The notes under the pieces were generated by a model. The model was given only the letters and a program-made list of their open reading frames with translations. It had not been told where the DNA came from and did no database searches. The position numbers were made by a program, and so were the translations under genes. 34,210 nt of DNA from contig JBKBOE010000026.1 of assembly GCA_046294915.1 (NCBI GenBank), positions 1 through 34,210 of the forward strand. The letters are read 5' to 3'. This document shows positions 1 to 6,385 of this stretch, in pieces; the stretch's first letter is position 1; every line of letters starts with the position of its first letter. This stretch comes from UBA2336 sp046294915 (lineage in GTDB: Bacteria; Bacteroidota; Bacteroidia; Cytophagales; Cyclobacteriaceae).

Positions 1-674
1 AACGGCTCACGCGAAAGTTGGAGATAGGCCTGCTCGATATGATTGGTGTACAGGTGTACATCACCGCCAGTCCAAACGAAATCGCCAGGCATTAAATCGC
101 ATTGCTGGGCGAACATATGGGTTAGCAAGGCATAGCTTGCAATATTAAAAGGTACACCCAGGAAATAATCGGCCGAGCGTTGGTATAACTGGCACGATAG
201 CCTTCCATCGGCTACATAAAACTGGAATAACGCGTGGCATGGCGGCAGGGCCATCTTATCCACTTCAGCCGGGTTCCAGGCGGTGACAATGTGCCTTCGT
301 GAGTCGGGTTTTGTCTTTAGCTGTTCCAGCACCTTGCTAATCTGGTCAATGCTTTTGCCGTTCGGAGTCGGCCAACTGCGCCACTGGTGCCCGTACACCG
401 GCCCCAGATCGCCATTGGCATCGGCCCACTCATCCCAGATGGTTACGTTATGATCATGAAGAAATTTGATGTTGGTGTCGCCTCTCAGAAACCAGAGCAA
501 CTCTATGATAATAGAGCGCAGGTGCAACTTTTTGGTTGTAACCAGCGGAAAGCCATCCTGTAAATTAAACCGAAGCTGCCTTCCAAAAACGGAAAGTGTC
601 CCTGTGCCGGTACGATCGCTCTTCTTGGAACCCTTTTCAAGGATATCGCGCATTACATCAAGGTACTGCTTCAT
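1..674 (-). CDS. thyA: Thymidylate synthase, 3' end cut by window edge
   Basis: Thymidylate synthase methylates dUMP to dTMP using methylene-tetrahydrofolate, in the cytoplasm. About 224 codons are present, starting at the ATG 672-674 (MKQYLDVMRDILEKG) and running off the left edge; the full enzyme is usually about 264 residues, so roughly 40 are missing. Visible family landmarks in order are DRTGTGTLSVFG near the N-terminus, WDEWAD, GPVYGHQWR, DSRRHIVTAWNP, the active-site cysteine in LPPCHALFQFYV, and QRSADYFLGVPFNIASYALL with the dUMP-binding region. The reading frame is open throughout and no key residue is missing in the visible part. A dCMP deaminase at 22.8-23.3 kb would supply the substrate dUMP. 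The leader holds two competing hairpins described separately. Confidence 0.97.
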   Translation of the reverse strand, partial: MKQYLDVMRDILEKGSKKSDRTGTGTLSVFGRQLRFNLQDGFPLVTTKKLHLRSIIIELLWFLRGDTNIKFLHDHNVTIWDEWADANGDLGPVYGHQWRSWPTPNGKSIDQISKVLEQLKTKPDSRRHIVTAWNPAEVDKMALPPCHALFQFYVADGRLSCQLYQRSADYFLGVPFNIASYALLTHMFAQQCDLMPGDFVWTGGDVHLYTNHIEQAYLQLSREP

Positions 675-733
675 GGGTCAGGGATTAATGCCGCAAATTA
701 AAACAAAAAGTCCTGACCCCGGCTAAACCGGGG
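675..733 (-). promoter_or_regulatory. thyA leader with two mutually exclusive hairpins
   Basis: On the coding strand a CCGGGG-type hairpin (arms 728-733 and 717-722, loop 723-727) lies upstream of the thyA ATG. A second perfect 8-bp inverted repeat pairs 712-719 with 675-682, the last bases before the ATG. The two pairings share bases 717-719, so they cannot form at once. The second would bury the bases just ahead of the start codon. I infer a possible translational or attenuation control; no known riboswitch family is recognised. Confidence 0.4.
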
Positions 734-746
734 ACCAGTAATAACT

Positions 747-788
747 AAAAAGTCTGCCGGTGCCTGCTGGGGCAGCCCCGGAGCAGAC
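747..788 (-). terminator. Rho-independent terminator of the lipoprotein gene
   Basis: On the minus strand GTCTGC (783-788) pairs with GCAGAC (752-757), extended by CCGG/CCGG with one bulge, and is followed directly by five T (747-751). It sits 8 bases after the stop codon of the gene at 797-1702 and so separates that gene from thyA. Confidence 0.75.
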
Positions 789-796
789 AACCCTAA

Positions 797-1702
797 CTAC
801 CCTCTTCGATTCACCTCAAAACTTCTTGACTGGCCGCCAACGGTAATGGTAATCACCCGATCGCAGGTACCATCACCATAATCCACGGTGATTACTTTAC
901 CTGAGGCCACATCGGTAAATTCTTTTATTCCCGATACAGCAATCGGACAGCCTCTCTTATACACCAGTTCTTCAATAATCTTCATGGTATAGCCACGACC
1001 CCTGCGGTTTGTACCTGAAGCTGCATTGGGCGCATCAGCACACTGGCGAACTACAAGTTGATCGTTCAATGGATTGACAGCTCGTACCCATTTGCGAACG
1101 AAGCAATGTTCCCGCGTAGCCACGGTGCCATCAGGCCAGGTAGCCGAACCGTCTTCCAGTTCTACTTCAAATTCAGGAGCCGATTCAGTACTCTCACTAA
1201 CATTGGTAAGGGTGCGCACACCTCCTAATTGAATATCATTAATAGAGTACCCATCGAACGTAGTAACAATGGTTGAACCGGGTAAAAAGCGCCTGCCCAC
1301 AAAGGTTATGATAATCTTTCCTTTACGCACATTACCCAGAGGCCCCGTACAGCCTTCGCCAAAATCAATCACAATCTGGCCACGCGGAACTTCCGGTGTT
1401 GACTGCGGATCAATAGTAATAACGGCTGAGAAATTTTCGCACGTGCATCGCGGATCATTAATGGTAATGGTTCGAGGTCCATCGGTAATCTTACCGCCTG
1501 TATTTGGACCGTCATCCGAAATCATAGCCAGGCCTGCCAGATCATCGGCATCTTCCAGGGCATAATCCGAAATCACATCTTCGGCCACATAAGCCGCCTC
1601 TTCCTGTAAGGCTGTCTCATCATTTACACAGGAAACCGTAAAACCCAACACACCAACAGCCACCATGGCCGCAGTTCGTCTAAAGAAATTAGTTGTCATC
1701 AT
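797..1702 (-). CDS. Putative lipoprotein of unknown function
   Basis: I do not recognise a characterised family. The 301-residue product begins with a signal peptide (basic MMTTNFFRR, then hydrophobic AAMVAVGVLGFTVSC) ending at a lipobox-like Cys near residue 25, which predicts a lipoprotein. An acidic segment follows (residues about 28-65). The body holds repeated beta-rich stretches with the pattern D(F/Y)GxGxC: VIDFGEGCTGPLGNVRKGKI in the middle and VDYGDGTCDRVITI near the C-terminus, plus several other cysteines (CTC, REHC, RQCAD, RGC). This looks like a small beta-sheet domain stabilised by disulfides. Two adjacent ATG codons could start it (1700-1702 or 1697-1699). It has its own terminator and is divergent from the DUF4159 gene, so it is probably monocistronic. 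Confidence 0.8.
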   Translation of the reverse strand: MMTTNFFRRTAAMVAVGVLGFTVSCVNDETALQEEAAYVAEDVISDYALEDADDLAGLAMISDDGPNTGGKITDGPRTITINDPRCTCENFSAVITIDPQSTPEVPRGQIVIDFGEGCTGPLGNVRKGKIIITFVGRRFLPGSTIVTTFDGYSINDIQLGGVRTLTNVSESTESAPEFEVELEDGSATWPDGTVATREHCFVRKWVRAVNPLNDQLVVRQCADAPNAASGTNRRGRGYTMKIIEELVYKRGCPIAVSGIKEFTDVASGKVITVDYGDGTCDRVITITVGGQSRSFEVNRRG

Positions 1703-1807
1703 AATGGTTTAAGTTTTCAGAAATACGGCTTTTAGACAAGAAGGTAACCACAGGGTTTAACCGGGAGAAAAAAATTTCTATACTCGCAGGAGTAAAAACT
1801 AGCCACG

Positions 1808-2470
1808 ATGATTAAATGGGCTTTTTTGGTAATGCTGATTGGTTTAAGTACCCTGCATACTCGAGGGCAGCAGCGTGTTAAACTGGCAAAGTTGAAGTAT
1901 AGTGGCGGAGGCGACTGGTATGCCGCTAAAACAGCCCTCCCCAACCTGATAGAGTTCTGCAACCGCGAACTGGGTACCAACCTGGCACCAGAAGAAGACG
2001 TGGTGGAAGCAGGCAGCAAAGACCTGTTTCTTTACCCCTATGTGTTTATGACAGGCCATGGAAATGTGGTGTTTTCAGATGCCGATGCCGGCAACCTGCG
2101 CAATTACCTGATTGGCGGAGGGTTTTTGCATATTGATGATAATTACGGGCTTGATAAATACATCCGCATTGAACTGAAAAAGGTATTTCCGGAATTAGAA
2201 TTAAAAGAGTTGCCCTTCGACCACCCCATTTATCATCAGAAATTCAAGTTCCCTAGTGGCCTGCCTAAAATCCATGAACACGATGGAAAACCCCCGCAGG
2301 GTTTTGGTTTGATCTATGAAGGAAGGCTGGTTGTTTTTTACTCCTACGAAACCGACCTGGGTAATGGCTGGGAAGACAGGCGCATCCACAACGACCCGGA
2401 AGAAAAGCGCCTGCAGGCTCTGCGCATGGGGGCCAATATTATTGCGTATTGCTTTATGCAATCCCAATAA
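1808..2470 (+). CDS. DUF4159 family secreted protein
   Basis: The 220-residue product matches the DUF4159 family, whose members occur widely in Bacteroidota and other Gram-negatives and have no established biochemical role. An N-terminal signal peptide (MIKWAFLVMLIGLSTLHTRG, cut before QQ) predicts periplasmic export. Landmarks are KLKYSGGGDWYAAKTALPNL, FLYPYVFMTGHGNVVFSDAD, the glycine-rich LIGGGFLHIDDNYGLD, FPELELKELPFDHPIYH and the C-terminal RMGANIIAY. The fold is thought to be class-I glutamine-amidotransferase-like, but that is family knowledge and not visible here. The gene is divergent from the preceding lipoprotein gene and separated by 154 bp from the blaI-like operon, so it is probably transcribed alone. 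A GGAG-like stretch lies at 1789-1792, rather far from the ATG. Confidence 0.85.
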   Translation: MIKWAFLVMLIGLSTLHTRGQQRVKLAKLKYSGGGDWYAAKTALPNLIEFCNRELGTNLAPEEDVVEAGSKDLFLYPYVFMTGHGNVVFSDADAGNLRNYLIGGGFLHIDDNYGLDKYIRIELKKVFPELELKELPFDHPIYHQKFKFPSGLPKIHEHDGKPPQGFGLIYEGRLVVFYSYETDLGNGWEDRRIHNDPEEKRLQALRMGANIIAYCFMQSQ

Positions 2471-2494
2471 TGCTGTATTCAGCATGTGATTTAA

Positions 2495-2527
2495 CCTGTT
2501 GCAATACGCCACATCGTGGATTGCAGG
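2495..2527 (+). terminator. Strong hairpin after the DUF4159 gene
   Basis: CCTG and GCAAT (2495-2498, 2501-2505) pair with ATTGC and AGG (2520-2527), with an inner CCAC/GTGG stem (2509-2512, 2516-2519). A smaller perfect hairpin, ATGCTG/CAGCAT, lies at 2470-2485. Neither has a clear U-tract, so termination is likely but not certain. Confidence 0.4.
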
Positions 2528-2575
2528 CAAATTTCCAATACACCATATCACCGGCATAAAAAATTCAAAAAAAAA

Positions 2576-2614
2576 TTTGCTTTTATCAACTAATTATTTA
2601 GTTTTAAACCTAAA
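2576..2614 (+). promoter_or_regulatory. Promoter of the blaI-like/M56 operon with overlapping operator dyads
   Basis: A TTTG (2576-2579) is followed after 19 bases by TAGTTTTA (2599-2606), 7 of 8 matches to the Bacteroidota -7 element. Two overlapping dyads cover it. AACTAA-TTAT-TTAGTT (2588-2603) is a perfect 6-bp inverted repeat. TTTAGTTTTAAACCTAAA (2597-2614) is symmetric at 16 of 18 positions. BlaI/MecI repressors bind such AT-rich dyads as dimers, so I infer autorepression of the downstream operon. Confidence 0.65.
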
Positions 2615-2624
2615 TAAATAGTAA

Positions 2625-2993
2625 ATGAAACCGATGCGAGAACTGACCAAAGCCGAAGACCAGATTATGCAGGTGCTCTGGAAATTGGAAAAGGCCCTGG
2701 TAAAAGAGGTATTAGAGCATTTGCCGAAGCCTAAGCCAGCGTACAATACCGTGTCCACCATTATCCGCATCCTGGAGGCAAAAGGATTTGTGGGGCATAA
2801 AGCCTACGGAAAAACCCATGAGTACTTTCCATTAATCAGTAAAGAGCAATACAAAAAATTTTACATGAATGAAGTGCTCCGCGGATATTTTGAAGGATCC
2901 TTCCAAAACCTGGTTTCCTTTTTTGTGAAGGAAAACAAACTCAGCGAAAAAGAACTTACCGAATTGGTAAAAGAACTTAAAACCAAAAAGTAG
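2625..2993 (+). CDS. BlaI/MecI/CopY family transcriptional repressor
   Basis: The 122-residue product is a winged-helix repressor of the BlaI/MecI family, about the usual length. The DNA-binding domain covers residues 4-75: LTKAEDQIMQVLWKLEKALV, then KPAYNTVSTIIRILEAKGFV (recognition helix) and the wing HKAYGKTHEYFPLIS. The C-terminal half (about 80-122) is the helical dimerisation part in which the family's proteolytic cleavage occurs. The next gene starts 6 bp downstream and encodes an M56 membrane peptidase, the classic BlaR1-type partner that inactivates the repressor. In this phylum such pairs are common and usually not tied to beta-lactamase; no beta-lactamase is nearby. Start 2625 was chosen; an alternative ATG lies at 2634. 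Confidence 0.92.
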   Translation: MKPMRELTKAEDQIMQVLWKLEKALVKEVLEHLPKPKPAYNTVSTIIRILEAKGFVGHKAYGKTHEYFPLISKEQYKKFYMNEVLRGYFEGSFQNLVSFFVKENKLSEKELTELVKELKTKK

Positions 2994-2999
2994 TTGCTT

Positions 3000-4736
3000 A
3001 TGAACACCACGCTAAACTACCTGATTGAAGCAAACATTGGCTTGCTGCTTTTTTTTGTTGCCTATAAGCTATGGCTTGGCCATGAAACGCAGTTTGCCTA
3101 CCGAAGGTATTACCTGCTCTGCAGCATGGTTCTGGCGCTTATTTTCCCGCTCATTAAACTCCCCGAGCTTAAGGCTGTGCCCAGCCTGAGCGAATCTATT
3201 CCATTGAATTTTGTTGCGGAAGATATCCCCGCAGTTATCCCGGTTGCAGCTACTTCCCTGAGTATCGCTGAACTGTTGATAGCCACCTATGGCTTGATAA
3301 CTGCATTCTTCTTGCTACGCTTTATCTACCGGGTAATTTCGCTGCTTACACTGGTGGGTAAAAAAGCGTCTGGTCACATAGTCGAAATCAATGATCCGAA
3401 CTTTATTGCATTCTCATTTTTCAAAAAGGTATTTATCAGCACGGCTTATCCGCTCTCCGAACAAGACAAGAGCAACATTCTCAAACACGAATCAATTCAT
3501 AGTCAAAAACTTCATTCGGTTGATATGCTGCTGGCTGAACTGATTCACGCCCTGTTTTGGTTTAATCCGGTTTTGCGCTGGTACAAAAAAGAACTTGACA
3601 TGGTTCACGAATTTGAAGCCGATCAGGCAACTGTTCAGGGCCGCGAAACCGACACCTATTGCAGCTTACTGGCCCGATCTGCATTGCAATCGGCCGGCTA
3701 TTCCATTGGAAATCACTTTAACAATTCATTAACCCTTAAACGTATTGCTATGATCCGGACGATTAAAAAAAATATCGGCAAATGGAAAATTGCTGTCATC
3801 TTTCTGTTTACCACAGCTTTATTCACCATCATTTCGTGCCGCGAGCAACTTATGGATGAAATCGAACAGATGGCAGAAACCACAACCATAGCGGGTGATT
3901 TCCCGGACCATCTGAAACCGCATGCGGAGCGCATTATGAAAGAAAACCCGGGAATTAAACTAATGTATGTTGAGGCAGAATCAATGAACGCGGAGAAAAT
4001 AAAAAGCCTCAACAAAGAAGACATTCTGTATAGCCACTACGAGAAATTCTATGCGCAAGATGGCTCGTTGCAAAGTGAACGGGTGGGTTTAATTGTGCGC
4101 ACAGGCGGCACCATAACCCAACTGGCCGAGGCTACGAAGTCAGAAGATGACGTATTCCTGGTAGCGGAAGAACCTGCCTCACCGCAAATCGGAATTACCG
4201 GATTTTATGAAGCTATTAAAAATGAGCTTACCTATCCGGCCGAAGCACATCAAAAGGGAATTGAAGGTAAAGTATTCGTTGAGTTTATTATTGAAATAGA
4301 CGGAACACTAAGCAATTACCGGGTATTAAAAGGTATCAGCCCGGATTGTGATCAAGAAGCGGTCAGGGCCATTAAAGCAACTAATCTCAGATGGAACCCC
4401 GCCAGGCAACGGGGTGTGCCGGTGCGTTCAAAATTTGTTATTCCGATCATATACCGTTCGGATAACCCTGCTGCAATTGAACAATCTGTTCAAGTGGAAG
4501 ACCAGCTACGGGTTACACCTGAAATTAAACAGGAAAATGGAATGACCATACTGACGGGTAAAGTTACCAAACCCGATGGCACTCCCCTGCCCCGCGTCAA
4601 TATTGTAGTTGGCGGCACTAACCGCGGAACGATAACACGCGAAGACGGCACTTTCAGGCTTGAACTTCAGCAACCCAATAGCCGGGTACATTTTTCGCAC
4701 ACAGGTTACAAAACGGTGGTTGTAGCAGTTGATTAA
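3000..4736 (+). CDS. M56 (BlaR1-like) membrane peptidase with TonB and carboxypeptidase-regulatory-like domains
   Basis: The 578-residue product has membrane segments at about residues 5-25, 35-53 and 83-112, a cytoplasmic zinc-peptidase domain with HESIH at 163-167 and EFEAD at 204-208 (M56 motif), and a fourth membrane segment near 260-280 (KWKIAVIFLFTTALFTIISC). The remainder would be periplasmic: a linker, a TonB C-terminal-like domain (about 395-475, from YPAEAHQKGIEGKVFVEFII to SKFVIPIIY) and a carboxypeptidase-regulatory-like beta-sandwich at the end (TGKVTKPDGTPLPRVNIVVG to TGYKTVVV). It probably senses an envelope cue and cleaves the BlaI-like repressor encoded 6 bp upstream. ATG 3000 is preferred over the TTG at 2994. 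The signal sensed is unknown. It converges on the next gene with an 8-bp gap and no terminator. Confidence 0.9.
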   Translation: MNTTLNYLIEANIGLLLFFVAYKLWLGHETQFAYRRYYLLCSMVLALIFPLIKLPELKAVPSLSESIPLNFVAEDIPAVIPVAATSLSIAELLIATYGLITAFFLLRFIYRVISLLTLVGKKASGHIVEINDPNFIAFSFFKKVFISTAYPLSEQDKSNILKHESIHSQKLHSVDMLLAELIHALFWFNPVLRWYKKELDMVHEFEADQATVQGRETDTYCSLLARSALQSAGYSIGNHFNNSLTLKRIAMIRTIKKNIGKWKIAVIFLFTTALFTIISCREQLMDEIEQMAETTTIAGDFPDHLKPHAERIMKENPGIKLMYVEAESMNAEKIKSLNKEDILYSHYEKFYAQDGSLQSERVGLIVRTGGTITQLAEATKSEDDVFLVAEEPASPQIGITGFYEAIKNELTYPAEAHQKGIEGKVFVEFIIEIDGTLSNYRVLKGISPDCDQEAVRAIKATNLRWNPARQRGVPVRSKFVIPIIYRSDNPAAIEQSVQVEDQLRVTPEIKQENGMTILTGKVTKPDGTPLPRVNIVVGGTNRGTITREDGTFRLELQQPNSRVHFSHTGYKTVVVAVD

Positions 4737-4744
4737 CCGGGCCG

Positions 4745-5881
4745 CTATTTCCCGTTAAAAATCTCCTCCAGTTTTTGATCCAATGCCTGCCCGCGGAGAT
4801 TTTTGGCAATGATCACCCCGTTGGGATCGAGCAGCAGCGAAAACGGTATGGCGTTAATGTTATACGTTTTTGCAGCCTCTGATTGCCAGAATTTTAGGTC
4901 GGACACGTGGGTCCAGGTTAAGCCATCCTGCTGAATGGCCTGCAGCCAGTCTTCCTTCGAGCGATCGAGGGATACTCCGTAAACGGTAAATCCTTTGCTT
5001 TTGTACTTATTGTAAGCCCGCACCACATTAGGATTTTCCTGCCGGCATGGTCCGCACCACTTGGCCCAGAAGTCAACCAGCACATAGTGGCCACGCAAGG
5101 AAGATAACGGAACAATTTTGCCGTCCGGATCAGGTAATGAAATTTCAGGCGCCACCGAACCAATAGCCAGCGTTTTCATTTTGCTCACCATATCCACAAA
5201 GGCTTTGGCGTGCTCGTAATCGGGCCATTCTTTCTGAACCCGGTCGGCCACCGAAACATACAGATCAAAATACTGGTCCTTATCAAACAGGTTTCCTTCC
5301 ATGAGGTTAATGGAGCCCAATGACAACGGGGCATTTTTGATTTCAAGGGCGGCCTTATCGGAAGCATTGCGCGAAAGCGCCATGTATTGCCTTTGTATTT
5401 CTGCAATCGCTTCCTGGTTGTTGCTTGCCTGAGCTTTATTAAAGTCAGCGATAAGCTTTTGAGCTTCCGGGGTGGAATCAATCCCCCGTATCAGCGTCTG
5501 AACTTTTTGAATCAGTTCAATTTCGGGTGACCCTTTCACTTCATAAAAACCCGATGGATCATGACCGTCTACATTCACTTCGAGATTATTTTTATACACA
5601 ATCAAATCGATAACCTGGCGGTTATAAAAATTGAGCTTGTAATAGCCTGGCTCCTTTATACGGATTTGCTTTGAATACGAATAGTTGGATTTAAGTTTGA
5701 TGGTATCCTGCCAGCCGGTACCGGTTCGTTTAAGTTCCATAATGGTAATGGTTCCCTGTTGCGGGTGCCCAACCCGGCCGCTAATGGTTATCGTCCAACT
5801 GCCGTCATTTTTAGCCTGTTGCCCGTTGGATGAACAGCCAACTAATGTTAGAAGTATAAGGTAATAAATTCGTGATCTCAT
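4745..5881 (-). CDS. TlpA-like thioredoxin-fold lipoprotein (DUF4369 + AhpC/TSA)
   Basis: The product is a periplasmic thiol-disulfide oxidoreductase. I place the start at ATG 5879-5881, giving 378 residues that begin MRSRIYYLILLTLVGCSSNG, a textbook lipoprotein signal with lipobox LVGC; a longer in-frame start at 5965 would bury this signal. A DUF4369 domain covers about residues 25-125 (SGRVGHPQQGTITIMELKRT), followed by a helical linker. A C-terminal redoxin domain from about residue 240 carries IGSVAPEISLPDPDGK, the redox motif WCGPC at 275-279 and the cis-proline region INAIPFSLLLDPNG. Both cysteines are present, so it should be active. Family members in Bacteroidota reduce or exchange disulfides in envelope proteins; the partner here is unknown. 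It stands alone between convergent and tandem neighbours. Confidence 0.92.
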   Translation of the reverse strand: MRSRIYYLILLTLVGCSSNGQQAKNDGSWTITISGRVGHPQQGTITIMELKRTGTGWQDTIKLKSNYSYSKQIRIKEPGYYKLNFYNRQVIDLIVYKNNLEVNVDGHDPSGFYEVKGSPEIELIQKVQTLIRGIDSTPEAQKLIADFNKAQASNNQEAIAEIQRQYMALSRNASDKAALEIKNAPLSLGSINLMEGNLFDKDQYFDLYVSVADRVQKEWPDYEHAKAFVDMVSKMKTLAIGSVAPEISLPDPDGKIVPLSSLRGHYVLVDFWAKWCGPCRQENPNVVRAYNKYKSKGFTVYGVSLDRSKEDWLQAIQQDGLTWTHVSDLKFWQSEAAKTYNINAIPFSLLLDPNGVIIAKNLRGQALDQKLEEIFNGK

Positions 5882-6385
5882 GCGGTTTGTAAATTGCTTA
5901 TGTATCAGTTCAATGGCTAGTTTTAAGTTCGCTTTTTTGTGAGTTCTATTCATAAACATAGCCATAATTCGTTTTTCCTATTTTTTAATCTGATGATCCG
6001 TAAAGATACCTATTGAAAAATGCTCCCGGGCCGCATGGCCCCGTACACTCATCCAGCGCTGTGCCCAATCCGCACATGCCAATGCCAAGCCGAAGATTGG
6101 CCAAGGCGCTGTCTGAGTGTACTGATAATTATTCATCATCAGAGTGTTACGTGTTATTAGTGGTATGATTACGGACTATCACATTTTTTAAAACCTGCAA
6201 CCTTTAACGGATAATCGAAAATTACGCTCAACTATCAGCAAACTATTTTATACATAGGTCTGCTGCCTTTCATTCAATTGCCGTGCCACCCACCTGCTTT
6301 CGGTGAAAATATTGGTAATTGCTGAAAATACAGTGCCAACAAAACAATAACGTTACCAGGGCTAACCATCACAATAAAAATTGCT
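5882..6385. other. Gene-free stretch of about 500 bp
   Basis: No convincing coding frame lies between the TlpA-like gene and the end of alaS. The 5882-6000 part is the AT-rich leader of the TlpA-like gene. A GC-rich palindromic block occupies 6028-6122 and is described separately. From 6125 to 6385 I see only AT-rich sequence downstream of alaS, with no clear terminator or RNA gene. Confidence 0.6.
6028..6122. repeat. GC-rich palindromic element (possible REP-like repeat or structured RNA)
   Basis: A 17-bp arm at 6043-6059 (GTACACTCATCCAGCGC) pairs with 6106-6122 at 15 of 17 positions. Inside it CCAATC (6065-6070) pairs with GATTGG (6095-6100), leaving a loop of 24 bases. Just outside, GGGCC/GGCCC (6028-6032, 6037-6041) forms another small hairpin with a 4-base loop. 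The block is clearly richer in G+C than its flanks. It has no U-tract for a terminator on either strand and no target-site duplication that I can see. Confidence 0.6.

Noticed and set aside
5882..5965. Longer start for the TlpA-like lipoprotein
   Set aside because: It would place 28 polar residues before a clear lipoprotein signal peptide.
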